Assembly (NCBI RefSeq): GCF_039521565.1
Contig: NZ_BAAACP010000003.1
Span: 116,385-180,384, forward strand
Direction: 5' to 3'
DNA from: Paraclostridium tenue
GTDB taxonomy: Bacteria > Bacillota > Clostridia > Peptostreptococcales > Peptostreptococcaceae
DNA length: 64,000 nucleotides
Of this stretch, positions 1-8,928 are shown piece by piece (the stretch's first letter is position 1; every line of letters begins with the position of its first letter). The notes beneath the pieces were generated by a model. That model was not told the DNA's origin. It did no database searches and saw nothing but the letters and a program-made list of their open reading frames with translations. Position numbers and translations under genes: made by a program.

Positions 1-1
1 A

Positions 2-187
2 AGTAATACAAAAGCTGATATAGCTTTAAGTATAAATTATATTAGTCAATTAGCATTTTCATATATAGATATAGAAAAAGTATTATTCCTAGAAAATATA
101 ACTAAAACTAAAGAAAACACAAAAGCTATAAATTTATTAAAATCTATTTTTAGTAAGAAAGAAAACTATATAAATGAATATGTATAA
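2..187 (+). CDS. C-terminal end of an unidentified protein (5' partial)
   Basis: An open frame enters from the left edge and ends at the TAA at 185-187, giving 61 residues. The fragment is rich in Ile, Lys, Leu and Asn and contains no motif I can assign. Base composition and codon choice (ATA, AAA, TTA) match the rest of the window, and a strong terminator follows within a few bases, so this is very likely the real end of a gene. I do not recognise the family. Confidence 0.6.
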   Translation, partial: SNTKADIALSINYISQLAFSYIDIEKVLFLENITKTKENTKAINLLKSIFSKKENYINEYV

Positions 188-190
188 TAA

Positions 191-236
191 AAAATATCCA
201 TTATAAGTGATTTCACTTATAATGGATATTTTTTTT
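191..236 (+). terminator. Rho-independent terminator
   Basis: Near-perfect stem of about 19 bp (arms 191-209 and 213-231) closed by a short loop and followed by a run of T. It closes the partial gene at the left edge and insulates the lipoprotein gene at 327. The stretch 237-326 holds no recognisable element besides the ribosome binding site. Confidence 0.9.
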
Positions 237-326
237 GATTTTAGAACGTAAATACATCTATATATTTACAACTGTAAAGACAGCTGCTAAAATAATCTTG
301 AAGTCAAATGATTTAAGGAGGGGTAT

Positions 327-1352
327 ATGAGGAATTTAAGAAAATATCTAACAATATTTATGATAACAGTATTATCTATAAGTGCAGTTGGATGCAGTAA
401 AGAAGAAGATAAAAAAAGTAATACAGAAAGTAAAGATAGTAAATTTTCTGTAGGTGTTGTATTAGGCGAAGGGGGAGCTAATGATCAAAGTTTTAATCAA
501 TCTGCTTTAGAAGGGTTAGAAAAAGCAAAAAAAGAATTAAAAATAAAGGGTACATATTTAGAATCAAATCAAGACTCTGACTATGTGCCAAATATAGAAA
601 CTTTTATAGATGAAGATGCTGATTTAATAGTAGGTGTTGGATATACAACAGCAAATTCTATGTTAAATGCAGCTAAGCTTTATCCAGAAAAAAAGTTTGT
701 GATAGTAGATCATAATTATGAAGAGGAAGGACAAGAAATTCCTAAAAATATGATATGCATGACCTTTGATGAAAGAGAAGCAGCCTACTTAGTAGGGTTA
801 ATAGCATCTAAAATGAGTGAATCTAATAAAATTGGATTTATAGGTGGAATGAAAATACCTAATATAACAAGATTTGAAGAAGGATTTATAAAAGGAGTAA
901 AAGAAGGAAAGCCTGATGCTGAATGTATATCACAGTATGCAAATTCATTTGACGATGCAAGTTTAGGTAAATCAATAGCAAATCAAATGTACTCAAAAGG
1001 AGTAGAGGTTATATTTTCTGCAGCTGGAGGAGTTGGAACAGGAGCTATAGAATCAGCTAAAGAAAAAAATAAATATGCTATAGGTGTAGACATGGATCAA
1101 AATAATTTAGCACCTGATAATGTTATAACATCTGCTATGAAAAGAGTGGATATAGGAGTATTTGATATTATATCAAAGATTAAGGATGGTAATTTTGAAG
1201 GTGGAAAATCAGTAGTTTATGGATTAAAAGAAAAAGCGGTTGGAGTAGCACCTTCCACATCAAAGAATGTATCAAAAGAAATATTAGATTATGTTGATAC
1301 CCAAACTAAAAAAATAATAGATGGGAAAATAACTATTACATCATCAAAGTAA
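327..1352 (+). CDS. BMP-family substrate-binding lipoprotein (Med/PnrA-like)
   Basis: 341 residues. The N-terminus is a lipoprotein signal peptide: Lys/Arg at positions 4-6, a hydrophobic core at 7-19, and lipobox AVGC with Cys23 as the lipidated residue. The mature part starts with the VGVVLGEGGANDQSFNQ region typical of the basic membrane protein family, whose characterised members bind purine nucleosides for an ABC importer (PnrA/BmpD). Later conserved stretches include VGVGYTTANS and GFIGGMKIP. ATG 327 has AAGGAGG at 315-321. No permease or ATPase gene is adjacent, so it stands alone between two terminators. It may act with a distant ABC transporter or, like Bacillus Med, have a regulatory role. 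The ligand is not determined by sequence alone. Confidence 0.88.
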   Translation: MRNLRKYLTIFMITVLSISAVGCSKEEDKKSNTESKDSKFSVGVVLGEGGANDQSFNQSALEGLEKAKKELKIKGTYLESNQDSDYVPNIETFIDEDADLIVGVGYTTANSMLNAAKLYPEKKFVIVDHNYEEEGQEIPKNMICMTFDEREAAYLVGLIASKMSESNKIGFIGGMKIPNITRFEEGFIKGVKEGKPDAECISQYANSFDDASLGKSIANQMYSKGVEVIFSAAGGVGTGAIESAKEKNKYAIGVDMDQNNLAPDNVITSAMKRVDIGVFDIISKIKDGNFEGGKSVVYGLKEKAVGVAPSTSKNVSKEILDYVDTQTKKIIDGKITITSSK

Positions 1353-1357
1353 TTATA

Positions 1358-1398
1358 AAAATTATAGGATATAAACATTTGTATCCTATAATTTTTTT
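1358..1398 (+). terminator. Rho-independent terminator of the BMP lipoprotein gene
   Basis: Perfect 13-bp stem (1359-1371 with 1382-1394) and a T-run. It separates the lipoprotein gene from comEC. Confidence 0.9.
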
Positions 1399-1460
1399 AT
1401 TTTTGATTTAAAAAAATCTGAATGTATATAATTTAGAAAATATATATTTAGGAGTTATAT

Positions 1461-2741
1461 ATGAGAAGACCATTATTATTAGTATTTTTTATAGTAATAA
1501 TTATAAGCTTAATTATTACTAACTTAGAAAATAAAAATGAATATGAAACAAATAAGTTAATAACTGTAGAAGGACTCATATCTGAAAAGGTGACTAAAGA
1601 AAAATACACGCAATATAAATTAGATAATTATCTTATAAAGGATTATTCTAAAAAAGTAAATATAAATCCGGGAAGTGTAGTAAAAGTTACTGGTAAATTT
1701 AAAAATTATAAAGATCTAAAATTTGAAGATTTTGACTATGGAAGATACTTAAAAAGTCAAGGTTATGAAGGGACTATAGATATAAAGTATTATAATGTAG
1801 TTAAAAATAACTTGTTTTATTCAAAGTTATTTAATTTAAAAGATAAAATCAGTAAATCAATTAAATATTTATATAAAGATAAATCTAAATTTATAAATTC
1901 AATATTAATAGGAGAAAAAGAAAATTTAGATGAAGATATTAAGGAGATATTTTCAAAAACTGGGGTAAGTCACATATTAGCTTTATCAGGGCTTCATGTT
2001 AGTATTTTAATTTTAGTTATAGGGTGTAGCTTAGGAAAAATTAATAGATTGTATAAGCTTTTAATAATAAGTATTATATTATGGTTATATAGTATTATGG
2101 TTGGACAATCACCTTCTATAATTAGAGCTATAGTTTGCAGTATTATATCTTACTTATCTATATTTATTCATGAAAGAACAGATGGGATATCAAGTTTATC
2201 TCTTATAGGTACAATTTTAGTTGTAAGTAACCCATATATAATTTATAATATAAGTTTTCAATTGTCTTTTTTAGCAACATTGTCTATAATATATTTCTAT
2301 GGTTATATAAATTCTAAAATTAAATTTAAATTAATAGCACTTACTCTAGCTGCTAATATATTAACTACACCAATAGTATATTTACATTTTAAAAATATAT
2401 CATTGGTTTCTGTAATTAGCAATGTAGTAGTTGTGCCATTTTTAAGTATAATAATATACATAAGTATTATAAGTGTTATAATATTACCTATGAGTTTTAC
2501 TTTATCTAAGTTTATGGTTATAATAAATATCTTCATAATAGATAAAATAAATACTATTTTAGAAGTTTTATATGATTTGAAATTTAGTTATATTGAGTTT
2601 GAAGAAAGTAAGAAGTTTATTGTGATTATTTACTATATTTTAGTAGGAATATATATGATATATAAAGAAAAAAAGACGATAAAGGAGCAAAAGAATGGAT
2701 TACAAGGATATCATCAAGAGCATGAACAACAACGAATTTAA
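1461..2741 (+). CDS. comEC: ComEC/Rec2-family DNA uptake channel protein, short form
   Basis: 426 residues. Two N-terminal hydrophobic segments are followed by a DUF4131-like soluble part (about 25-115) and the Competence domain with many membrane helices (about 140-400). The diagnostic motif HILALSGLHVS lies at 171-181. In competent bacteria ComEC carries single-stranded DNA across the membrane. The Bacillus protein is nearly 800 residues and ends in a metallo-beta-lactamase-like domain. Here the protein stops after the membrane domain. The last 47 bases overlap holA in another frame, so the reading frame simply ends there rather than being broken. It is probably co-transcribed with holA. 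Whether a channel without the nuclease-like domain supports transformation is unknown. Confidence 0.85.
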   Translation: MRRPLLLVFFIVIIISLIITNLENKNEYETNKLITVEGLISEKVTKEKYTQYKLDNYLIKDYSKKVNINPGSVVKVTGKFKNYKDLKFEDFDYGRYLKSQGYEGTIDIKYYNVVKNNLFYSKLFNLKDKISKSIKYLYKDKSKFINSILIGEKENLDEDIKEIFSKTGVSHILALSGLHVSILILVIGCSLGKINRLYKLLIISIILWLYSIMVGQSPSIIRAIVCSIISYLSIFIHERTDGISSLSLIGTILVVSNPYIIYNISFQLSFLATLSIIYFYGYINSKIKFKLIALTLAANILTTPIVYLHFKNISLVSVISNVVVVPFLSIIIYISIISVIILPMSFTLSKFMVIINIFIIDKINTILEVLYDLKFSYIEFEESKKFIVIIYYILVGIYMIYKEKKTIKEQKNGLQGYHQEHEQQRI

Positions 2742-3726
2742 AAATGTATATCTTTTTTACGGAAGAGAATTTTATTTATTAGAAAATGTAATTAAAACTT
2801 GTAAAAATAGTTTAAATGAGAGCATGATTGATTTCAATATGGATATCCTTGATGGAAAAGAGGTTACATTAGATCAAGTTTTAAGTAATGCCGAGACTCT
2901 TCCATTTATGGATGATAAAAAAATACTAATAATAAAAGATTTTGAATTATTAAAGGGTAAGAAAAAGAATTTTTCAGATAGTGATGAAGCTGAAATTATA
3001 GATTATTTAGATAAAATACCAAGTACTACTGTTATAGTTTTTATAGTATATGGAGATGTAGATAAAAGAAAGAGTTTAGTTAAAAAAATTAATAAAGTTG
3101 GTATAGTAAACCATTGTGATAAGTTAAGTGATATGGACTTATTTAGATGGGTTAAAAATAGATTTAAAAAAAGAGAAGTAGTTATTAATGATTCTGAAGT
3201 AATGTATTTTATAGAACAAGAAGGATATAGAGATAAAAATAGTGAAAAGACTTTATCCGATTTGGAAAATGAAATTAATAAAATAGGTTCATTTGTAGGT
3301 GAAGGTAATAATGTAACAAAATATATAATAGATAAATTATCTCAAAAGAAGGTTGAAAATGATATATTTAAATTAATAGATGAGATAGGAAGTAAAAATT
3401 CATCTCATGCTATGAAGATAGTTACAGATATGATTTTAGAAGGTGAGTCTGTTCTTGGAATATTTGCTATGGTTTCTAAACAATTTAAGCTTGTTATGCA
3501 GGCAAGACAACTTCAAAATCAAGGATATTCATCAAAGGTTATTGCAGAAAAATTAGGGGCTCATCCTTTTGTAATTACAAAAGCTTTAAAACAAGGTAGA
3601 TTATTTTCAGATGACACTGTAGTTGATATGTTAAACTATATATTAGAAAGTGATTTTAAAATAAAAAATGGATTAATGAAAGATACTCTTGCAGTAGAGA
3701 TACTTGTCAGTAAGTATTGCCAATAA
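2695..3726 (+). CDS. holA: DNA polymerase III delta subunit
   Basis: 343 residues, the usual length for the delta subunit that opens the beta sliding clamp as part of the clamp loader. The N-terminal YLFYGREFYLLENVI pattern matches the degenerate AAA+ entry of HolA. The mid region (DDKKILIIKDFELL; IPSTTVIVFIVYG) and the C-terminal helical collar (about 210-343) follow the family layout. ATG 2695 is preceded by AAGGAG at 2682-2687 and the start lies inside the end of comEC, suggesting translational coupling. comEC-holA followed by rpsT on the opposite strand is the same arrangement as in Bacillus. Confidence 0.95.
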   Translation: MDYKDIIKSMNNNEFKNVYLFYGREFYLLENVIKTCKNSLNESMIDFNMDILDGKEVTLDQVLSNAETLPFMDDKKILIIKDFELLKGKKKNFSDSDEAEIIDYLDKIPSTTVIVFIVYGDVDKRKSLVKKINKVGIVNHCDKLSDMDLFRWVKNRFKKREVVINDSEVMYFIEQEGYRDKNSEKTLSDLENEINKIGSFVGEGNNVTKYIIDKLSQKKVENDIFKLIDEIGSKNSSHAMKIVTDMILEGESVLGIFAMVSKQFKLVMQARQLQNQGYSSKVIAEKLGAHPFVITKALKQGRLFSDDTVVDMLNYILESDFKIKNGLMKDTLAVEILVSKYCQ

Positions 3727-3729
3727 ATT

Positions 3730-3877
3730 GGACTGTTTAAAAAGTTTACTTCGTGTGGGCGCTTCATGAAAATATATAATTTGTCTCCATACAAGCTTAA
3801 AAGATGCTTGTAAATGTCGGCTAAATTACATATTTTCACTCCGCTTAGTGCGAAGAAAACTTATTTTGAAACAGTCC
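3730..3877. repeat. 148-bp imperfect foldback (MITE-like or palindromic) element
   Basis: The two halves are inverted copies of each other. GGACTGTTT at 3730-3738 matches AAACAGTCC at 3869-3877. Inner blocks also match: CTTCG near 3749 with CGAAG at 3851, GAAAATAT near 3768 with ATATTTTC near 3832, and ACAAGC near 3791 with GCTTGT near 3807. Arms are roughly three-quarters identical by eye, with a short tip around 3797-3806. It lies in the convergent gap between holA and rpsT. The transcribed form would be a long hairpin ending in a T-rich stretch, so it may also terminate holA. The G+C and sequence style differ from neighbouring spacers. No second copy was seen in this window. Confidence 0.7.
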
Positions 3878-3929
3878 TTTATTTTTTAATACTTAAAATG
3901 AAGTTTAGAAGAGTGGGAAAGGAATGGGC

Positions 3930-3961
3930 AAAAGAAAAGACCCTTGATAAAATCAAGGGTC
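3930..3961 (-). terminator. Rho-independent terminator of rpsT
   Basis: Perfect 10-bp stem, arms 3939-3948 and 3952-3961 with a 3-nt loop. On the minus strand it is followed by TTTTCTTTT. It lies 23 bases past the rpsT stop codon. Confidence 0.92.
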
Positions 3962-3983
3962 AATATCTATTCTGAACGGATAA

Positions 3984-4250
3984 TTAAGCGTTCATTCCGT
4001 TTAACTTTTGAGCTAATTTAGCAACTTTTCTAGCTGCAGCGTTCTTGTGTATAGTTCCTTTTGAAGCTATTTGAGATATTCTCTTTTGAGCGTATTGGAA
4101 TCTAGCAACAGCTTCCTCTCTGTTTCCTGCAGTAACAGCTTCTTCAAACTTTCTTATTGCAGTTTTTATTTGAGATTTTCTAGCTCTATTTAAAGCAGTT
4201 TTCTTTTCGATAACTTTTATTCTTTTCTTTGCTGATTTTATGTTTGCCAT
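3984..4250 (-). CDS. rpsT: 30S ribosomal protein S20
   Basis: 88 residues starting MANIKSAKKRIKV, the S20 signature. The whole protein is Lys/Arg/Ala-rich, as expected for this helical-bundle 16S rRNA binding protein. I place the start at ATG 4250 because AGGGGGTGA lies just upstream. The in-frame GTG three codons earlier (4259) is part of that ribosome binding site. It is transcribed alone, convergent with holA, as in Bacillus. Confidence 0.97.
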   Translation of the reverse strand: MANIKSAKKRIKVIEKKTALNRARKSQIKTAIRKFEEAVTAGNREEAVARFQYAQKRISQIASKGTIHKNAAARKVAKLAQKLNGMNA

Positions 4251-4525
4251 CCGTTTCACCCCCTCGTGAGTAATTTATATTATTCATCGTCAACATATTA
4301 GATTTTAACAGAAATAAATCTAAAAATCAAGGATAATTATTAGTAAGTTCTTAAATATCTTTCCATTTGACTTTTTAGATTATAACCTATATCAAAATAT
4401 TTTACAACATAGAAATTAATTATTATAAAAATTTTTAAATTAATCTGATTAGGTTATAAAATTATAAAAGTTGTTAACAATCTTTAGTATGATTTGATTT
4501 AAACTTTTAAATTGGAGGAAGTTTT

Positions 4526-5482
4526 ATGATAAGTTTAAGAACCGATTTAGCGCTAGAAGCTAGAGAAATATATGAACAAGGAAATGATGCTGGTCATATA
4601 CCTGGAGTTAAAATAGATACAAAGGAATTAGATAACTGTATTGTAAGCAAAGTAGAGGTTTTAAATGAAGAAGGCGCTAATATTATGAATAAGGGTATAG
4701 GAATTTATACAACTATAGAAAGTAAATTAATGAAGTATGACGATGATGAGTCAAGAGAACAGATTATAGAGTATTTAAAAGATGAATTAATAGACATACT
4801 TGGAACTGATAAAAATAAAAAAACTTTGGTCATTGGACTTGGGAATTGGAATATAACTTCAGATGCCCTAGGGCCTAAGGCAGTTTCAAAAACATTGGTA
4901 ACTAGACATATATTTAAAAATTATAATAAAGATTATGATGATGATTTTACAGAAGTTGCAGGTCTTAGCCCTGGGGTTATGGGTATTACAGGGATTGAAA
5001 CCAGTGAAATAGTAAAATCAATAGTAGACACGATAAAGCCAGACAGAGTTATAGCAATAGATGCATTGGCTTCTAGGAAGATGGAAAGAGTAAATTCTAC
5101 AATACAAATATCAACAGCAGGTATTTCTCCTGGTGGAGGGGTAGGAAATAAGAGAAAAGCATTAAATAAAGAGTATCTAGGAGTTGATGTAATAGCTATA
5201 GGAGTTCCAACTGTTGTTGATGCAGCAACACTTACTAGTGATGTATTAGACCTTGCTATTGACAATTTAATGAGTCAATCTAAAGAAAGTGAAAGTTTTT
5301 ATAATATGCTAAAGACTTTAAAAGAAGATGAAAAGTATCATCTTATAAAAGATTCATTAGAACCATATGATAAGAACTTGATAGTTACACCAAAAGATAT
5401 AGATGATACTATAGAAAACTTATCTATAATTATAAGTGAAGGTTTAAATAGGTCTCTACATCCTGGCAGAATTGTAAATTAA
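4526..5482 (+). CDS. gpr: GPR germination protease (spore protease)
   Basis: 318 residues. Family A25 aspartic-type protease that degrades small acid-soluble proteins when spores germinate. Visible family hallmarks are RTDLALEA at residues 5-12, the LVIGLGNWNITSDALGP block near residue 106, PGVMGITGIET near 151, the DRVIAIDALASR stretch near 177 and SPGGGVGNKR near 204. ATG 4526 has GGAGG upstream. The stop is followed after 12 bases by spoIIP, so both are probably one sporulation transcript. In Bacillus gpr is read by forespore sigma factors. I could not find a convincing sigma-F/G box in the upstream AT-rich spacer. Confidence 0.95.
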   Translation: MISLRTDLALEAREIYEQGNDAGHIPGVKIDTKELDNCIVSKVEVLNEEGANIMNKGIGIYTTIESKLMKYDDDESREQIIEYLKDELIDILGTDKNKKTLVIGLGNWNITSDALGPKAVSKTLVTRHIFKNYNKDYDDDFTEVAGLSPGVMGITGIETSEIVKSIVDTIKPDRVIAIDALASRKMERVNSTIQISTAGISPGGGVGNKRKALNKEYLGVDVIAIGVPTVVDAATLTSDVLDLAIDNLMSQSKESESFYNMLKTLKEDEKYHLIKDSLEPYDKNLIVTPKDIDDTIENLSIIISEGLNRSLHPGRIVN

Positions 5483-5494
5483 GGAGGAGATAAT

Positions 5495-6436
5495 ATGGTA
5501 AGAAAACTTATAAGTCTCAGTCTTATAACTTGTATAGCTTGTATAGTATGTTTAAAGAAATCTTATGCATTAGAAAATGATGAGTTTTTAAAGTTTCTTA
5601 TGAATACTAGTTATCCAGAAACTAAGTTAGAACAACCAAAAGATGAAAAAGAAATTAAAGATGATAATAATAAATCAAGTAAAAAAGATGATGAATTTGT
5701 AAAAATGTATGTTGGAGAAGAAAATTTACCCAGTGTAGAAAGTTCAAATAAAGCGTCTTCTGAAAGTGCTAAATATGTGGATAATGTATTAGTAACTAAA
5801 AATGATCCACAAATACTTATATACCACACTCATGGTGGCGAAACTTATGCAAACAGCCCTGCAGGAAATTACCACTCAGAAGATAAAGCAAATTCTACTT
5901 TAGAAATAGGAGCATCGCTTACTCAACAATTAAATAAAAGAGGTAGGGCAGTAGTTCACAATACTACATATCATGATATTCCTCAGTTTGTAGGTGCATA
6001 TGGAAGAAGTTTAAAAACTATAGAAACTATGCAAACTAAATATAGTAGCATAGATATGATAATAGATTTGCATAGAGATGGAAGAACTTTAAAAACGAAA
6101 GAAGATGAGAAAAAATTCAAATATGCATGCACAGCCAATATAAATGGAGAAAATGTAGCTAAATTTTTATTTGTTGTAGGGAAAAAAAGCCCTAACTATT
6201 CTAAAAACTTAAAGTTAGCTGAGGAAATAACTGCATTTGCTGAAAGTAAGTACCCTGGAATAACAAGACCTGTAGTAACAAAGGGAACTGGAAACGCAAG
6301 ATACAACCAACATAAATCGGACAATCCACTTTTAATAGAAGTAGGAGGTCAAATGAATACTACAGAGGAAGCAAAAGCATCCACTAAATACATAGCAGAA
6401 ATAATTGATGAATTTTTAAAACAAAAAGGCATGTAG
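5495..6436 (+). CDS. spoIIP: Stage II sporulation protein P (SpoIIP amidase/endopeptidase)
   Basis: 313 residues. An N-terminal membrane anchor (about 4-22) is followed by a charged linker (about 40-95) and the catalytic domain (about 105-313). The metal-site motif IYHTHGGETY covers His111, His113 and Glu116, and IDLHRDGR follows near residue 190. SpoIIP works with SpoIID and SpoIIM to thin septal peptidoglycan and drive engulfment. The protein is somewhat shorter than the Bacillus one because the linker is reduced. It lies 12 bases after gpr with its own AGGAGG site. Confidence 0.94.
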   Translation: MVRKLISLSLITCIACIVCLKKSYALENDEFLKFLMNTSYPETKLEQPKDEKEIKDDNNKSSKKDDEFVKMYVGEENLPSVESSNKASSESAKYVDNVLVTKNDPQILIYHTHGGETYANSPAGNYHSEDKANSTLEIGASLTQQLNKRGRAVVHNTTYHDIPQFVGAYGRSLKTIETMQTKYSSIDMIIDLHRDGRTLKTKEDEKKFKYACTANINGENVAKFLFVVGKKSPNYSKNLKLAEEITAFAESKYPGITRPVVTKGTGNARYNQHKSDNPLLIEVGGQMNTTEEAKASTKYIAEIIDEFLKQKGM

Positions 6437-6445
6437 GTTTATTTT

Positions 6446-6703
6446 ATGAGCCGTGTAGAGCGAAAACTAGAAGAAAAAAATAAGAAAAAAGCTAGAAAAG
6501 CCATTTATCGATTTATATTTTTAATAGTAATGACTTTTATTGTAAGCATTTGTGCATTTTTTATAGATAAAGAAGCAACACTTATGATAGGTGAAGTCAA
6601 AGAATATAATATAGAAGTTTTTATAAATAATTTTGGAAATTCTGTTATGGATACTATAAAGGATATAAAAGGGAAGTTAAGCAAACTTAATAACTTAAAA
6701 TAA
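6446..6703 (+). CDS. Small membrane-anchored protein of unknown function downstream of spoIIP
   Basis: 85 residues: a basic N-terminus (Arg/Lys in 3-25), one hydrophobic segment (about 25-42), and a C-terminal part that is probably outside the cell. No family recognised. It starts 9 bases after the spoIIP stop and ends exactly where the terminator stem begins, so it is the last gene of the gpr-spoIIP unit. Its ribosome binding site is weak (TAGGT), consistent with coupling to spoIIP. A sporulation role is inference from position only. Confidence 0.7.
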   Translation: MSRVERKLEEKNKKKARKAIYRFIFLIVMTFIVSICAFFIDKEATLMIGEVKEYNIEVFINNFGNSVMDTIKDIKGKLSKLNNLK

Positions 6704-6740
6704 ATTAGGGTTATCATTTTGATAACCCTAATTTATTTTA
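6701..6740 (+). terminator. Rho-independent terminator of the gpr-spoIIP unit
   Basis: Perfect 16-bp stem (6701-6716 with 6720-6735), beginning inside the stop codon of the upstream gene, followed by an A/T-rich tail. Confidence 0.88.
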
Positions 6741-6836
6741 GAAAGTAAGTCTTTAAATTGTAGTATCAATATTTACATAATGACGGATATATTATAAAAT
6801 AAAAGTTATGATAATAATAAAAAGGAGGAATAAAAG

Positions 6837-8642
6837 GTGGACAGTAAACAAAGTAGAACGAGAAATTTTAGTATAATAGCACATATAGACCATGGTAAGT
6901 CTACCTTAGCAGATAGATTAATTCAGCATACAGGACTTGTTAGTGAAAGAGAAATGAAAGATCAGTTACTAGATAATATGGATCTTGAGAGAGAAAGAGG
7001 AATCACTATAAAGCTTCAAAATATAAGATTAGTTTATAAAGCTAAGGATGGTAATGAGTATTTCTTAAACTTAATAGATACTCCAGGACACGTAGACTTT
7101 AACTATGAAGTTTCAAGAAGTTTAGCAGCTTGTGAGGGGGCATTACTTGTAGTTGATGCAGCACAAGGTGTTGAAGCTCAAACTTTAGCTAATGTTTACT
7201 TAGCACTAGATCAAGACTTAGAAATATTACCAGTGATAAACAAGATAGATTTACCAAGTGCAAGACCGGATGAAATAAAAGCAGAGATAGAAGATATAAT
7301 AGGACTTGATGCAAGTGAAGCTCCACTTATATCGGCTAAAAGTGGTTTAAATATAGAAGATGTATTAGAAGATATAGTAAATAATGTACCAGCTCCAACA
7401 GGAGATAAAGACGCTCCTTTAAAAGCTTTAATATTTGACTCATATTATGATGCATATAAAGGTGTTGTAGCTTATGTTAGAGTATATGAAGGTACTGTTA
7501 AAAAAGGTATGACTATAAAGATGATGAACACTAACAAAAAGTTTGAAGTAACTGAAGTTGGTGTTATGGCTCCAGGACAAAGAGAATTAGATGAGTTAAG
7601 TGCTGGAGATGTTGGTTACATTGCAGCTAGTATAAAAGATATAAGAAGTTGTAGTGTTGGTGATACAATAACTGATGCTAACAATCCAACTGATGAACCA
7701 ATGCCAGGATACAAAAAAGCTACTCCGATGGTTTATTGTGGTATATATCCAGGTGAAGGTGAGAAGTACGAAAACGTAAGAGATGCTTTAGAAAAGCTTC
7801 AAGTTAACGATGCAGCTCTTGAGTTTGAAGCTGAAAGTTCAGCAGCACTTGGATTTGGATTTAGATGTGGATTCTTAGGATTATTACATATGGAAATAAT
7901 CCAAGAAAGATTAGAAAGAGAATTTGACCTAAATATAATAACTACAGCTCCATCTGTTATATACAGAGTAACAAAAACTGACGGAGAAGTGGTTATGGTA
8001 CAAAACCCTGCTAACTTACCAGAACGTGATGAAATAGATATGATAGAAGAGCCTATGGTAAAAGGTGATATAATAGTTCCTAAAGATTACGTAGGTACTG
8101 TTATGGAACTTTGTCAAGAAAGACGTGGGGACATGATAAATATGGAATATATAGATGAAAAGAGAGTTATGCTTCACTATGATCTTCCACTTAATGAAGT
8201 TGTTTATGACTTCTTTGATGCCCTAAAATCTAGAACAAGAGGATATGGATCACTAGATTATGAATTAAAAGGATATGTTCCTTCTAAACTTGTAAAATTA
8301 GATATATTAATAAATAAAGAACAAGTTGATGCACTTAGCTTTATAGTTCACGAAAGTAGAGCTTATCCAAGAGGTAAAGCTATGTGTGAAAAATTAAAAG
8401 GAGAAATACCAAGACATCAATTTGCTGTGCCTATACAAGCAGCAGTTGGTAATAAGGTAGTTGCTAGAGAAACTATAAGTGCACTTAGAAAAGACGTACT
8501 TGCTAAGTGTTACGGTGGAGATATATCTCGTAAGAAGAAACTTCTTGAAAAACAAAAAGAAGGTAAGAAACGTATGAGACAAATAGGATCTGTTGAAGTT
8601 CCTCAAAAGGCGTTTATGTCTGTATTAAAATTAGATAGTTAA
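6837..8642 (+). CDS. lepA: Elongation factor 4 (LepA), back-translocating ribosomal GTPase
   Basis: 601 residues, the normal length. GTPase motifs are AHIDHGKST (G1, near residue 16), a conserved Thr in the RERGITIK switch, DTPGHVDF (G3, near 82) and NKIDLPSA (G4, near 136). EF-G-like domains and the LepA-specific C-terminal domain with the YDFFDALKSRTRGYGS and SRKKKLLEKQKEGKKRM stretches follow. Initiation is at GTG 6837 with AAAGGAGG at 6820-6827. It has its own terminators on both sides. In Bacillus lepA is directly upstream of hemW. Here a permease gene intervenes. Confidence 0.97.
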   Translation: MDSKQSRTRNFSIIAHIDHGKSTLADRLIQHTGLVSEREMKDQLLDNMDLERERGITIKLQNIRLVYKAKDGNEYFLNLIDTPGHVDFNYEVSRSLAACEGALLVVDAAQGVEAQTLANVYLALDQDLEILPVINKIDLPSARPDEIKAEIEDIIGLDASEAPLISAKSGLNIEDVLEDIVNNVPAPTGDKDAPLKALIFDSYYDAYKGVVAYVRVYEGTVKKGMTIKMMNTNKKFEVTEVGVMAPGQRELDELSAGDVGYIAASIKDIRSCSVGDTITDANNPTDEPMPGYKKATPMVYCGIYPGEGEKYENVRDALEKLQVNDAALEFEAESSAALGFGFRCGFLGLLHMEIIQERLEREFDLNIITTAPSVIYRVTKTDGEVVMVQNPANLPERDEIDMIEEPMVKGDIIVPKDYVGTVMELCQERRGDMINMEYIDEKRVMLHYDLPLNEVVYDFFDALKSRTRGYGSLDYELKGYVPSKLVKLDILINKEQVDALSFIVHESRAYPRGKAMCEKLKGEIPRHQFAVPIQAAVGNKVVARETISALRKDVLAKCYGGDISRKKKLLEKQKEGKKRMRQIGSVEVPQKAFMSVLKLDS

Positions 8643-8644
8643 TA

Positions 8645-8675
8645 AAAAGATGCTTATTTAAGCATCTTTTTTTTA
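8645..8675 (+). terminator. Rho-independent terminator of lepA
   Basis: A 10-bp stem (AAGATGCTTA with TAAGCATCTT) with a minimal loop and a T8 tail directly after the lepA stop. Confidence 0.92.
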
Positions 8676-8928
8676 TTATATTAAGCCTAATTATTAAATT
8701 TTATTATTTATAGATTTGAAGTTGTATATAAGATTAAATTTAAAATTTTTATATAGAATACTTAATAAATAATTAGAAAAATATTACTATAAATAATTAA
8801 ATAAAGAGTAATTGTAAATAATAGACAAAAAAATAAATAAAAGTGTCGAAATGTATTGTTATTTATAATGAAATGTAGTAATATTCAAATTGGACATTTT
8901 AATAAATCAAAATATAAGGAGGAAAACG

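Noticed and set aside
237..326. Possible purine riboswitch before the BMP lipoprotein
   Set aside because: The conserved purine-riboswitch junction and loop sequences are absent and the leader is too short.
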